From CAWBRT01 sp050015355 (GTDB taxonomy: Bacteria; Acidobacteriota; Terriglobia; Terriglobales; Acidobacteriaceae): DNA of 28,380 nt. The DNA lies in assembly GCA_050015355.1 (NCBI GenBank), contig JBEKBO010000065.1:1-28380 (forward strand), written 5' to 3'. This document shows positions 7,474 to 14,940 of the stretch, one piece after another; position 1 is the first letter of the stretch, and each line of letters opens with the position of its first letter. The notes below the pieces were generated by a model. The model worked only from the letters and a program-made list of their open reading frames with translations, searched no databases and was not told the origin of the DNA. Position numbers and translations under genes: made by a program.

Positions 7474-8529
7474 ATGCTGTCTTTCAGGCTCGTCTACAGC
7501 GACCGATATCTGCTCCCCATGGGGCATCACGTCTTTCCAAGTCAGAAGTATAGGCTTGTTCGCGACCGTTTGCTCGAACTCGGAGCAGCCGTCCCGTGGG
7601 ATTTCGTCGAGCCCAAGCCCGCCGCCGATGAGGACATCCTTCTGGTGCACACCCCTGTGTACGTGCAGAAGCTGAAAACCGGGACTCTCTCGGTCCGCGA
7701 GGAACTCGAACTCGAGGTGCCCTACAGCAAACTGCTGGTCGAGGCGTTTTGGCTGATGGCCGGCGGCTCCATTCTCGCGGCTGACCTGGCGCTTCGGGAC
7801 GGCGTGAGTATAAACCTCGGCGGCGGCTTCCACCATGCTTTTCCTGACCACGGCGAGGGGTTTTGCGTCGTCAACGATATCGCCATCGCCATCCGCAAAA
7901 TGCAGAAGGATGGACGAATCAAGCGCGCCATGACCGTCGATTGCGATGTCCACCAGGGCAACGGCACGGCGGTTATTTTTGGCGGACATGCCGAGCCATT
8001 TCCGCTTCCTGCAGGTTGGTCCGCTTCCTACACGGCTCCGCCGCCTGCTTCCGAGACTATGGTTCAGGGCCACGCGGGCGACGTGTTCACCATCTCCCTG
8101 CACCAGTTGAACAACTACCCTGTCTGGAAACCGGCGTCCTCGATGGACATCAACTTGCCCGATGGAGTCACCGACAGCGAGTATCTGTACTGGCTTGAAA
8201 GAGCGCTGATCTCGGCGCGCCGGCTGTTTGAGCCGGAGCTGATCTCCTACGTCGCCGGCGCCGATCCCTATTGCCGCGATCAGCTTGGGGGCTTGGGCCT
8301 CACCATCGAAGGTCTTCAGCAGCGGGACGAAATGGTCCTCAGCTTTGCTCGCGACTGGGGCGTGCCGGTGATGGTCACCTACGCCGGCGGATATGCCGAG
8401 AAGTTGGAGGATACCGTTGCCATTCACGCCAATACGGTTCTCGCCGCGGCCAAAGTGTTCACCGGCATAGGGGCGAAAGCGCGCCCCTCCCAAGTGACTG
8501 GCGCTCAAGGCAACAAGGCCGCCGACTAG
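7474..8529 (+). CDS. Histone deacetylase-family zinc hydrolase (AcuC/HDAC-like)
   Basis: This 351-residue member of the arginase/deacetylase fold should remove acyl groups from amines such as acetyl-lysine or polyamines; the true substrate is unknown. Key residues are present: His120-His121 (GGGFHHA), the zinc ligands Asp158 and His160 in DCDVHQGNGTA, Asp264 in GADPY, and the catalytic Tyr307 in YAGGYA. Between the IF of that strand and DVFTISLHQ, where many homologues have only a few residues, lie about 30 extra Pro/Ala-rich residues (171-202). The ATG at 7474 was chosen because the fold begins there (RLVYSDRY) and GAGGG lies 10 bases upstream. The gene is divergent from the Spy-like gene and stands alone. 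Confidence 0.88.
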   Translation: MLSFRLVYSDRYLLPMGHHVFPSQKYRLVRDRLLELGAAVPWDFVEPKPAADEDILLVHTPVYVQKLKTGTLSVREELELEVPYSKLLVEAFWLMAGGSILAADLALRDGVSINLGGGFHHAFPDHGEGFCVVNDIAIAIRKMQKDGRIKRAMTVDCDVHQGNGTAVIFGGHAEPFPLPAGWSASYTAPPPASETMVQGHAGDVFTISLHQLNNYPVWKPASSMDINLPDGVTDSEYLYWLERALISARRLFEPELISYVAGADPYCRDQLGGLGLTIEGLQQRDEMVLSFARDWGVPVMVTYAGGYAEKLEDTVAIHANTVLAAAKVFTGIGAKARPSQVTGAQGNKAAD

Positions 8530-8570
8530 CCGCAGTCCCTCTTGTTGGTGTGTCCAAATTCCCAAGAGGA

Positions 8571-8659
8571 TGTCATGGCGACCGGAGCGAAGCGGAGCGG
8601 AGCCACCCTTTGTTTTGGCAGCAGAAACAAAAGGTGGCTCGACTTCGCTCGCCACGACA
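8571..8659. repeat. Repeat B as an inverted pair (large hairpin) between the deacetylase-like gene and ffh
   Basis: The left arm begins TGTCATGGCGA and includes GGAGCCACCCTTTGTTT (8571-8612). The right arm 8623-8659 is its complement, with GAAACAAAAGGTGGCTC and TCGCCACGACA. The right arm is almost the exact reverse of the single arm at 151-190. It may stop transcription ahead of ffh, but there is no T-run. Confidence 0.75.
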
Positions 8660-8758
8660 ATTGAGTTTACGGCGGGATATGCCTACAGGGAACTATTCCA
8701 GCCCTGCCCCCGCCTTCGAGGACTGCTAAAATCTTATTGGGAATCCTAGAGCATCCCT

Positions 8759-10117
8759 ATGTTCGATAACCTTACCGACAAACTGCAACGCGCCTTCAAG
8801 AATCTCCGCGGCCAAGGCAAGCTGAGCGAAGAGAACATCGGCGAAGCCCTGCGTGAAATCCGCCTGGCGCTGCTTGAGGCCGATGTCAACTTCAAGGTCG
8901 TCAAGGAATTGATCGACCACATTCGCGAGAAGGCGGTCGGCCAGGAAGTCATGACCGCTCTGTCGCCGGCCGAGCAGGTCGTGAAGATCGTTCGCGACGA
9001 ACTCATCGAATTGCTTGGACACGATACGGCCAAGCTCAAGTTCGCCTCGCAGCCGCCCTCGGTCATACTCATGGCCGGCCTGCAGGGCTCGGGCAAAACC
9101 ACCACCTCCGGCAAGCTCGCATCATGGCTCAAAAAGAACGGCCGCCGCCCCATGCTGGTCTCGGTCGACGTCTATCGGCCCGCCGCGCGCGAGCAGTTGA
9201 AGATCGTGGCCAAGGCCGTCAGCGCCCTGATTTATGAAGGAGCGGTGGCGGAACCCAATACCGCCTCGGTCGAGCGCCTGGCGAAAGAAGCGCGCCGCGA
9301 AGCCATCAACAACGGCTGCGACGTGCTCATTGTCGACACCGCCGGCCGTCTGCACATCGACGAGCAGTTGATGGAAGAGATGCAGTCGTTGAAACGGCTG
9401 CTGAATCCGCAGGAAATCCTCTTCATAGCCGATTCCATGACCGGTCAGGATGCCGTCAACTCCGCCAAGGAGTTCCACGACAAGCTCTCGCTTACCGGCG
9501 TCGTGCTCACCAAGATGGACGGCGATGCCCGCGGTGGCGCCGCTTTGTCCATTCGCAAAGTCACCGGGCAGCCCATCAAGTTCCTCGGCGTCGGCGAAAA
9601 GTACGATGCCATCGAGCCCTTCCATCCCGATCGAATCGTGGGCCGCATCCTCGGCATGGGCGACATCCTCTCGCTCATCGAGCAGGCCGAAGAAAAGATC
9701 GACAGGAAGAAGTCGGAAGAGTTTGCCCAAAAAGCGCTCAGCGGCGGCGGCTTCTCGCTGGCGGACTTTCGCGATCAGCTTCTGCAGGTCAAGAAGATGG
9801 GATCTCTGCAGTCGATTGTCAGCAAGCTTCCCAAGATTGGGCCGCTGGCCAACATGCACCAGGTGGCCGATAAGGTGGACGAGGGGCAAATCGGGCGCGT
9901 CGAGGCGATTATCAACTCCATGACCGCCCATGAGCGCGAGCACCACGAAGTCATCAACGGCTCGCGCCGCAAGCGCATCGCGCGCGGCTCGGGCACCACC
10001 GTGCAGGAGGTCAACAACCTGCTCCGCCAGTACGTCCAAATGCGCAAAATGTTCAAGAGCATGTCGAAGCCGAATTTCGCCCGGCGCATGGCGGGCATGA
10101 AGATGCCGGGCATGTAG
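8759..10117 (+). CDS. ffh: Signal recognition particle protein Ffh (SRP54)
   Basis: Ffh is the GTPase of the signal recognition particle. It binds 4.5S RNA and signal sequences and delivers ribosomes to FtsY at the membrane. The 452-residue protein shows the N domain (about 1-90), then the NG domain with P-loop GLQGSGKTTT (107-116), DTAGRL, TKMDGDARGG and the GxGE-KxxxxxxFHP closing segment. The M domain ends with INGSRRKRIARGSGTTVQEV, the RNA-binding stretch, and a Met-rich tail (MAGMKMPGM). Length and order are normal. No strong Shine-Dalgarno is seen before the ATG. The usual partners rpsP and trmD do not follow, and no 4.5S RNA gene was recognised nearby. Confidence 0.97.
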   Translation: MFDNLTDKLQRAFKNLRGQGKLSEENIGEALREIRLALLEADVNFKVVKELIDHIREKAVGQEVMTALSPAEQVVKIVRDELIELLGHDTAKLKFASQPPSVILMAGLQGSGKTTTSGKLASWLKKNGRRPMLVSVDVYRPAAREQLKIVAKAVSALIYEGAVAEPNTASVERLAKEARREAINNGCDVLIVDTAGRLHIDEQLMEEMQSLKRLLNPQEILFIADSMTGQDAVNSAKEFHDKLSLTGVVLTKMDGDARGGAALSIRKVTGQPIKFLGVGEKYDAIEPFHPDRIVGRILGMGDILSLIEQAEEKIDRKKSEEFAQKALSGGGFSLADFRDQLLQVKKMGSLQSIVSKLPKIGPLANMHQVADKVDEGQIGRVEAIINSMTAHEREHHEVINGSRRKRIARGSGTTVQEVNNLLRQYVQMRKMFKSMSKPNFARRMAGMKMPGM

Positions 10118-10143
10118 TGTTTGTGTATTAAGAAGAAGAACTG

Positions 10144-10190
10144 CGGGTGCCCCATTCTAGTCGCCTCTTTTGCGACTAGGGTGGGGTCTT
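10144..10190 (+). terminator. Hairpin repeat family A, copy 8, likely ffh terminator
   Basis: CCCCATTCTAGTCGC (10150-10164) pairs with GCGACTAGGGTGGGG (10172-10186), then TCTTTTAGTT. It starts 26 bases past the ffh stop, so it is a reasonable rho-independent terminator. It is a close relative of the copy at 1440-1486. Confidence 0.65.
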
Positions 10191-10212
10191 TTAGTTGTTG
10201 CAAACTTGCCCG

Positions 10213-10338
10213 GTGGGTGCCCCAGGTTCCGCGCCGCCAAGAAGCTCCTTTGAGACAATACGCGCAGCCTGGCTGGCCATACCGCCTGTAGCGAAAAGCT
10301 CCTTCGGCTGTTCGGCGCTAACCTGGGAGTAGTTTTTT
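10213..10338 (+). repeat. Hairpin repeat family A, long form, copy 9, followed by six T
   Basis: CCCAGGTT...GCGCCG and CGGCGC...AACCTGGG enclose about 70 bases related to, but clearly diverged from, the loop of copies 2 and 5 (shared CTCCTTTGAGACA). The right end runs into TTTTTT (10333-10338), which makes it terminator-like. Confidence 0.8.
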
Positions 10339-10907
10339 ACGACTCATTCTGAAATCGCCACAAACAACACGCCCCACCCTGTAGCTGGTGGGGCGCCGGT
10401 TAGCTGTTTGGTTTGGCCTGAGGCAGGTCGCGCTCTCAGCTCCGGTCCCGATGACCCAATGCACCAGAACCGAACCTTTCGACCCTGCGACAGACTCCCT
10501 TCCGGGGTCCCCAGCAAACGCGCTGTTACGTTTGTTGGGGTGGACTTCCCAGCAACGTTCGTGGGAATGGAAACCTGGGAATCTGGCGAGTACCAATTCC
10601 GCGTCAGGTATCTCCAACAACGTTGTTAGCTGCCGGATACACTGGCCCGGAAACTGCTTCAGTTAGAGCGAAACCGCCCTAAGCCTCAGCCACCTCACTA
10701 GTCAGATGTATGCTACAGTCGGAACTTTTTTGCATCGGACCACCTCCTTTCCAGTGTTAGGCCCATGCTAGCGCGGCCCGCCGAGGTTGTCAAAATCGGC
10801 AACAAAGAATTCCGAGATTTCTCAATCCGGACAGCGGAACCAGGATCTCGCAGTCGTCCGGTTTTGCCGCTCCGAATTGGCACTTGCGATCATCAAACTA
10901 ACTAACA
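10339..10907. other. Gene-free stretch with two further hairpins
   Basis: No reading frame here has recognisable protein features. Two hairpins are clear: GCCCCACC/GGTGGGGC at 10371-10394, and CCCCAGCAAACG (10509-10520) with CGTTTGTTGGGG (10529-10540), the latter flanked by GGGGTC and TGGA. The second has the same build as family A (fixed CCCCA/TGGGG outer arms) but different flanks. The rest, about 10600-10907, shows nothing convincing apart from serving as upstream region of the next gene. Confidence 0.5.
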
Positions 10908-11732
10908 GTGGGAACCTCTTCGCATTTGCGCCAGCAGAGAAGCGCGGCGCAGCATTACGCAGTTTTGCAAGTCGAGCGGGAAGTCAGGGCCGCTGACCCC
11001 CATAGCGGGGGCAAATACATCCGTGTATTCGCCGAAGCCTTCCAGACCTATCGTTCGCGGCTTTCCTGCTCCGGCTTGCTGGATGAGCTGCTTCAGGCCG
11101 ACGTTTTGCTGGTGGCCGACTATCATGCCCTGCCGGCTTCGCAGCACTACACGGCAAGCTTGATTGAGCAGCTTTCGGCTGCGCCGCAGCGGCCGCTGGT
11201 TTTGGCCCTGGAGGCGATTTATGCCCGCGATCAGCGCGTTTTGGATGAATGGCGCAACGGCCAGATAGCCGAACGCGAGTTGCGCAGCCGCATTCGCTTC
11301 GACTTGGACTGGGGATTCGACTGGAACCCGTTCTTTCACCTGCTTACCGCTGCCCGCCGGCGCGGAGCCCGCCTGTACGGCCTCGATGCCGCACCGCGTG
11401 GCGACCTTCGCCGCGTCGCCCTGCGCGATGAACTCGCGGCGGAGCGGATCGCGACGATTGCCCGCGAGGTGCCGGATGGCCGCCTCGTCGTGCTCTTTGG
11501 AGAAAGCCACATGGCTCCGCAGCACCTCCCGGCGGCGGTAAAGCGCAAGCTGCCGGAGACTCGCGTCCTGACCTTGCTGCAAAACGTCGATTCTCTCTAC
11601 TGGAAGGCCGAGGGAGAGCCCGGAGCCCGGGTTAAGGCCGTGCGCGTCAGCGACGATGTTTTCTGTGTCTTCAACGCGACTCCGCTGGAAAAATATGAGA
11701 GCTATCGCCGTTGCCTTGAGCGCTGGCGGTAA
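10908..11732 (+). CDS. ChaN-like (DUF399) family protein
   Basis: The 274-residue protein matches the ChaN/DUF399 pattern: VLLVADYHALP (His73), LALEAIYARDQRVLDEW (Glu102 onward), DLDWGFDW (132-139), a GARLYGLDA strand and VVLFGESHMAP. Characterised ChaN is an iron-regulated haem-binding lipoprotein of Campylobacter. Here no signal peptide or lipobox is visible, so the protein is probably cytosolic and its link to haem is uncertain. The GTG at 10908 is the first possible start, because an in-frame TAA lies 9 bases upstream. No ribosome site precedes it, so a later start is possible; the first 30 residues look poorly conserved. The gene stands alone. Confidence 0.72.
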   Translation: MGTSSHLRQQRSAAQHYAVLQVEREVRAADPHSGGKYIRVFAEAFQTYRSRLSCSGLLDELLQADVLLVADYHALPASQHYTASLIEQLSAAPQRPLVLALEAIYARDQRVLDEWRNGQIAERELRSRIRFDLDWGFDWNPFFHLLTAARRRGARLYGLDAAPRGDLRRVALRDELAAERIATIAREVPDGRLVVLFGESHMAPQHLPAAVKRKLPETRVLTLLQNVDSLYWKAEGEPGARVKAVRVSDDVFCVFNATPLEKYESYRRCLERWR

Positions 11733-11807
11733 ACGCCGTTTTTCCTGACCTGCCCGGAAATGCGGCGTCCTTGAGCATCCGGGCGCACGGAATGATAAAT
11801 TGAAACA

Positions 11808-12557
11808 GTGAATGTCGACAGTCTTAGAGAGCTGCTAGAACAAATTCGCTCAGGCCAGACCTCTCCCGACGACGCGCTGGAGCAACTCAAGGGCCTCCCT
11901 TTTGAGGACCTCGGATTTGCCAAGATCGACCATCATCGTGCTCTGCGCTCGGGAATGCCGGAAGTGATTTTTGGTCCCGGCAAATCGGCGGCGCAATTTT
12001 CCGAGATTTTCTGCCGTCTTGCTTCGCGGGGCAACAACAACGTGCTTGCCACGCGGGTTTCGCCTGAGCAGGTCGCGGCCGTTCAGGAGCGGATTCCCGA
12101 AACATCGCACAATCAATTGGCCCGCACCCTTGTGCTCAGGCAAAACCACAACCTGCCGGGAAAGGGCACGATCGTCATTGTATCCGCCGGCACCAGCGAC
12201 ACACCCGTTGCCGAAGAAGCCGCCGTGACCGCCGAAATCATGGGGAATTGCGTTGAGCGCATCTACGATGTCGGAGTCGCCGGCCTGCATCGCCTGCTCA
12301 CCCACCGCGAGTCTTTGCAGCATGCTCGCGTGCTCATTGTCTGCGCCGGCATGGAGGGTGCGCTGCCCAGCGTCGTCGGCGGCCTGGTCGGAGTTCCCGT
12401 CATCGCCGTTCCCACCAGTGTCGGCTACGGTGCCTCTTTTGGCGGACTTACGGCTTTGCTGGCAATGCTGAACTCCTGTGCCTCGAACGTCTCGGTGGTT
12501 AACATCGACAATGGCTTTGGTGCGGCCTATGTCGGCACTCTGATCAATCGGCTGTAG
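11808..12557 (+). CDS. larB: LarB, nickel-pincer cofactor biosynthesis carboxylase/hydrolase
   Basis: LarB carboxylates the pyridinium ring of nicotinic acid adenine dinucleotide and cleaves off AMP. This is the first step of the nickel-pincer nucleotide cofactor used by lactate racemase and relatives. The 249-residue protein has the usual N-terminal helical part (about 1-50, with FEDLGFAKIDHHRALRSGMPEVIFG) and a PurE-like C-terminal domain: SAGTSDTPVAEEAA, CAGMEGALPSVVGGLVGVPVIAVPTSVGYG, and a Cys at 224 in NSCASNV, probably the family's catalytic cysteine. LarC, LarE and a LarA-type racemase are not in the window. GTG at 11808 was taken as start; no strong Shine-Dalgarno is visible. Length is normal. 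Confidence 0.92.
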   Translation: MNVDSLRELLEQIRSGQTSPDDALEQLKGLPFEDLGFAKIDHHRALRSGMPEVIFGPGKSAAQFSEIFCRLASRGNNNVLATRVSPEQVAAVQERIPETSHNQLARTLVLRQNHNLPGKGTIVIVSAGTSDTPVAEEAAVTAEIMGNCVERIYDVGVAGLHRLLTHRESLQHARVLIVCAGMEGALPSVVGGLVGVPVIAVPTSVGYGASFGGLTALLAMLNSCASNVSVVNIDNGFGAAYVGTLINRL

Positions 12558-12580
12558 GCACCGCTGCCGTCGCGCGGATG

Positions 12581-12678
12581 GGTGCCCCACGTCCCGCCCA
12601 TGGGGCGATTGATTCGGGGTCCCGGCGAGTTTGGGTGCCCCACGTCCCGTCCCGCTTTTGGACTGACGTGGGGTAGTT
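12581..12678 (+). repeat. Hairpin repeat family A, copies 10 (partial) and 11
   Basis: 12581-12606 has GTGCCCCACGTCCCGCC then TGGGGC, an incomplete copy. 12632-12678 is a full copy with CCCCACGTC/GACGTGGGG, matching 1375-1421 base for base over about 45 bases. They begin 24 bases past the larB stop. Confidence 0.8.
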
Positions 12679-12796
12679 GCTCGCTGGGGTGAACTTTGGG
12701 CTGACGTGGGAAAAAGCACTCGCCCGGCCAATTGGTGCCCTTCTGATATGTGCAACTCAGCTTGTAGAATGGCGCTTGCACTCTGGAAGGCAAATT

Positions 12797-13141
12797 TTGG
12801 ACGCTCTGTCACTAGCGAAGGGATTTCCGCCGTCGGCGTTCGTATTGGCCACGCTCAGCGGCCCGCGCGAAAAATTCTGGGGTCGTCTGCTTGACCTCGA
12901 CCTGCGCGGCATGGTGCTTTGCGGAGTTCTGCTCGATTCTTTCGACGATTTTGTCCGCCAATTACGGAACGGCGAAGTGGCTGTCCCGGTCACGATCTTC
13001 TTTCCGATGCATCGCGTCCAGTCGGTGGAGCTAGAGCGCTCCGGCGGGCCTGTGCCCTCGCTGCTGGAGCGTTTTCGGCAAGAGACGGGCGCCGACCCGG
13101 AGACGGTTTTCCGCGCCCCGGCGGATGAGGTGCGGCCGTGA
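12797..13141 (+). CDS. Small protein of unknown function, overlapping pgsA
   Basis: This is a 114-residue protein without signal or membrane segment. The TTG at 12797 is preferred because GGAAGG lies 6 bases upstream and the coding-like part starts there (LDALSLAKG); a TTG at 12776 is an alternative. The body alternates short strands (FVLATL, GMVLCGVLL, VTIFFPMHRVQSVEL) with LDSFDDFVRQ and ends in a charged tail. The strand pattern with a GxLLxLDxxG turn recalls small Sm-like beta-barrels such as Hfq, but this is only a suggestion. The stop overlaps the GTG of pgsA (GTGA at 13138-13141), so the two are probably translated together. Confidence 0.7.
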   Translation: MDALSLAKGFPPSAFVLATLSGPREKFWGRLLDLDLRGMVLCGVLLDSFDDFVRQLRNGEVAVPVTIFFPMHRVQSVELERSGGPVPSLLERFRQETGADPETVFRAPADEVRP

Positions 13142-13722
13142 GATCCCAGTTCTGGACCGCGCCCAATCAGATCACGCTCTTACGGCTTATCTTCGTTCCC
13201 TTCGTGGTCATCAATATTCTGGATCGTAATTTCAAATCGGCGCTCCTGCTCTTCGTGCTCGCCGGATTTAGCGATGCCCTTGACGGCCTGTTGGCGCGCT
13301 GGCTGAATCAGCAGTCGATCCTGGGCCAGTACCTGGACCCGATTGCCGACAAGCTGCTGCTCAGTTCGGCATTTCTGGTGTTGTCGTTCACCAAACAAAT
13401 CCCCTGGAAATACACCGTACTGGTGTTCAGCCGCGACATTTCCATTATGCTGATTACGGCTGTGCTGTACATAACCACCAATATTCGCGATTTCAGGCCC
13501 AGCATCTTCGGCAAGTTGAATACGGCGGCGCAAATCGGCGCCATCTTCTTTGTGCTGTCGTGGCGCATCAATCCCGCGCCGTGGATTGGCGCCGCACGCC
13601 GGGGCTTTCTGGTTGCCACGTTGATCCTCACCTGCCTGTCGGCATTTCATTACATCCTGACCACTGGCCGCAAGTTGCACGCCAGCGGCGCAACCGGTCC
13701 ACCGGCGCCTCCCTCGCGCTGA
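13138..13722 (+). CDS. pgsA: CDP-alcohol phosphatidyltransferase, PgsA-like
   Basis: This is an inner-membrane enzyme that joins CDP-diacylglycerol to an alcohol; by length and motif context the likely product is phosphatidylglycerol phosphate. The 194-residue protein has the complete CDP-AP motif: Asp46, Asp49-Gly50, Ala53-Arg54, Gly63, Asp67 and Asp71. It is followed by hydrophobic helices (about 73-90, 93-112, 127-142, 148-165). The N-terminal NQITLLRLIFVP is typical of PgsA. The GTG start overlaps the stop of the upstream small gene. Other CDP-alcohol transferases (for example cardiolipin synthase of the same family) cannot be fully excluded. Confidence 0.85.
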   Translation: MRSQFWTAPNQITLLRLIFVPFVVINILDRNFKSALLLFVLAGFSDALDGLLARWLNQQSILGQYLDPIADKLLLSSAFLVLSFTKQIPWKYTVLVFSRDISIMLITAVLYITTNIRDFRPSIFGKLNTAAQIGAIFFVLSWRINPAPWIGAARRGFLVATLILTCLSAFHYILTTGRKLHASGATGPPAPPSR

Positions 13723-13816
13723 GTGCGGAATCCAGCAAGCCTCTGGCAGCGGCCAATCCTTCAACCCGCCCCGTTGGATCGCGTCGCGGTGAGTGCGGAA
13801 TCCAGCAAGCCTCTGG
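13721..13816 (+). repeat. 26-base direct repeat spanning the pgsA end
   Basis: GAGTGCGGAATCCAGCAAGC plus CTCTGG occurs at 13721-13746 and again, identically, at 13791-13816, a period of 70 bases. The first copy overlaps the last two bases of the pgsA stop codon; the second ends 27 bases before the EamA start. Similarity extends a few bases leftward (TCGCG). Confidence 0.85.
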
Positions 13817-13843
13817 TAAGCTAGCAGTACGGTTCGCCTATCC

Positions 13844-14812
13844 ATGCCTCACAGAAATCGCAGATTTCGGTTGCAGGTCATCATTGCGTTTGCGCTGGTC
13901 TATGTCTTCTGGGGATCGACTTACCTGGGCATAGGAATTGCCGTGGAGCATGTGCCGTCCGTGGTGATGGGGGCTACGCGATTCTCCATCGCGGGCGCCG
14001 CCCTGCTGCTTTGGTGTGCGCTTCGCGGCAGGCGCGTTCGGCTGAGCCTGCATGAATTTCTGCGACTGACCCTCCTCGGCGTTGTGTTGTTGAGCATCAG
14101 CAACGTTTTGCTGGGTATCTCTGAAACCTATATCCCGACTGGCCTGGCGTCTCTGCTGCTTGCCATCACCCCGCTCTGGTTCCTTCTTCTGGAGCGCCTT
14201 AGCAGCCGCGGCGAACGCATCGGCAGGCGCGGCCTGGTGGGAATCCTGCTCGGGCTGTGCGGCGTAGTTGTACTGATGTGGCCCGCTCTGAGCGCCGGTT
14301 TGCACCTCGGCCGCCGCGAACTGATTGGAGCCGGCTTGATTTTGATCTCCAGCATCAGTTGGGCTAGCGGGTCGATTATTTCCAAACGATGGCATTTGGC
14401 AGTAGATGTCTATAGCGCCAGCGCCTGGCAAATGCTGATGGCGGGGCTCGTGAATGGTCTTGTCGGCCTGTTGCTGGGCAGCTTCAAGGCGGCACACTGG
14501 ACGCGTCCGGCTGTCTTTGCCATCGGCTACCTGATCGTAGCCGGATCTTGGATCGGCTTTACCGCCTATGTCTGGCTTCTGCATAACGTTTCGACCTCCA
14601 AGGTCGCGACCTATGCTTACGTGAATCCGATTGTCGCCGTTTTCCTGGGATGGCTCGTGCTCCACGAGCGAATCACACCCTATATTCTTGCCGGAAGCGT
14701 GATTGTCGTAGTCAGCGTCATTCTCGTCACCGGAGCCAAGCACGTTCCGCCGTGCACTGCGCAGGAGCCGGAGCCGGTTGCGGCGCTGGCAACCGAACCC
14801 GCCTCGGATTGA
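13844..14812 (+). CDS. EamA-family (DMT) transporter
   Basis: This 322-residue inner-membrane protein has about ten hydrophobic helices in two repeated EamA halves (roughly 10-140 and 155-293). Signs of the family are FWGSTYLGIGIAVE with the following PSVVMGATRF in the first half, and SISWASGSIISKRW and YAYVNPIVAVFLGWLVLHE in the second. Members export amino acids, metabolites or drugs; the substrate cannot be told. The last 25 residues are polar and Pro/Glu-rich, outside the membrane. The ATG at 13844 has no strong ribosome site. Its stop is followed by two hairpin repeats that lead into the carbonic anhydrase gene. Confidence 0.9.
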   Translation: MPHRNRRFRLQVIIAFALVYVFWGSTYLGIGIAVEHVPSVVMGATRFSIAGAALLLWCALRGRRVRLSLHEFLRLTLLGVVLLSISNVLLGISETYIPTGLASLLLAITPLWFLLLERLSSRGERIGRRGLVGILLGLCGVVVLMWPALSAGLHLGRRELIGAGLILISSISWASGSIISKRWHLAVDVYSASAWQMLMAGLVNGLVGLLLGSFKAAHWTRPAVFAIGYLIVAGSWIGFTAYVWLLHNVSTSKVATYAYVNPIVAVFLGWLVLHERITPYILAGSVIVVVSVILVTGAKHVPPCTAQEPEPVAALATEPASD

Positions 14813-14840
14813 CGACTGATCCGGGTCCTCGCTACGGCCG

Positions 14841-14936
14841 TTGGTGCCCCACATCTGCCGCCGTTAGCAGATGTGGGAAGGAGAGAGGTTGGTGCCCCAT
14901 ATCTGCTGCCGTTAGCAGATGTGGGAAGGAGAGAGC
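14841..14936 (+). repeat. Hairpin repeat family A, tandem copies 12 and 13 (ATCTGC/GCAGAT arms)
   Basis: Two 48-base units start at 14841 and 14889. Each has a left arm reading CCCCACATCTGC (CCCCATATCTGC in the second) and a right arm GCAGATGTGGG around a short loop, then GAAGGAGAGAG. The units differ at only a few bases. The right flank is not the usual TAGTT but a purine-rich ribosome-binding-like sequence. Confidence 0.85.
14926..14931 (+). promoter_or_regulatory. Ribosome binding site inside the repeat
   Basis: AAGGAG lies 9 bases before the ATG at 14941 and belongs to the end of repeat copy 13. The hairpin stem ends immediately upstream of it, so folding of the repeat could affect access of the ribosome. 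Confidence 0.6.
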
Positions 14937-14940
14937 ACGT

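Noticed and set aside
7336..8655. A 439-codon open frame on the minus strand opposite the deacetylase-like gene
   Set aside because: It mirrors a gene with clear family motifs; the high GC third positions open antisense frames. Its translation shows no domain and starts inside repeat B.
10388..10666. Short plus-strand frames in the gap after ffh
   Set aside because: They run through hairpin repeats, lack ribosome sites and have no protein features.
10118..10907. A 4.5S SRP RNA gene next to ffh
   Set aside because: No stretch resembling the conserved SRP RNA tip (GGTCCGGAAGGAAGCAGC-like) was seen in this gap.
10877..10911. A TTGGCA...TAACTA pair before the ChaN-like gene as a promoter giving a leaderless transcript
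   Set aside because: Spacing of 16 is fair, but the -10 match is weak and the predicted start would fall inside the first codons; not strong enough to list as a feature.
13838..14854. A 338-codon minus-strand frame opposite the EamA transporter
   Set aside because: Its translation is Gln/Asp/Arg-rich without motifs, as expected of the antisense of a hydrophobic membrane protein gene.
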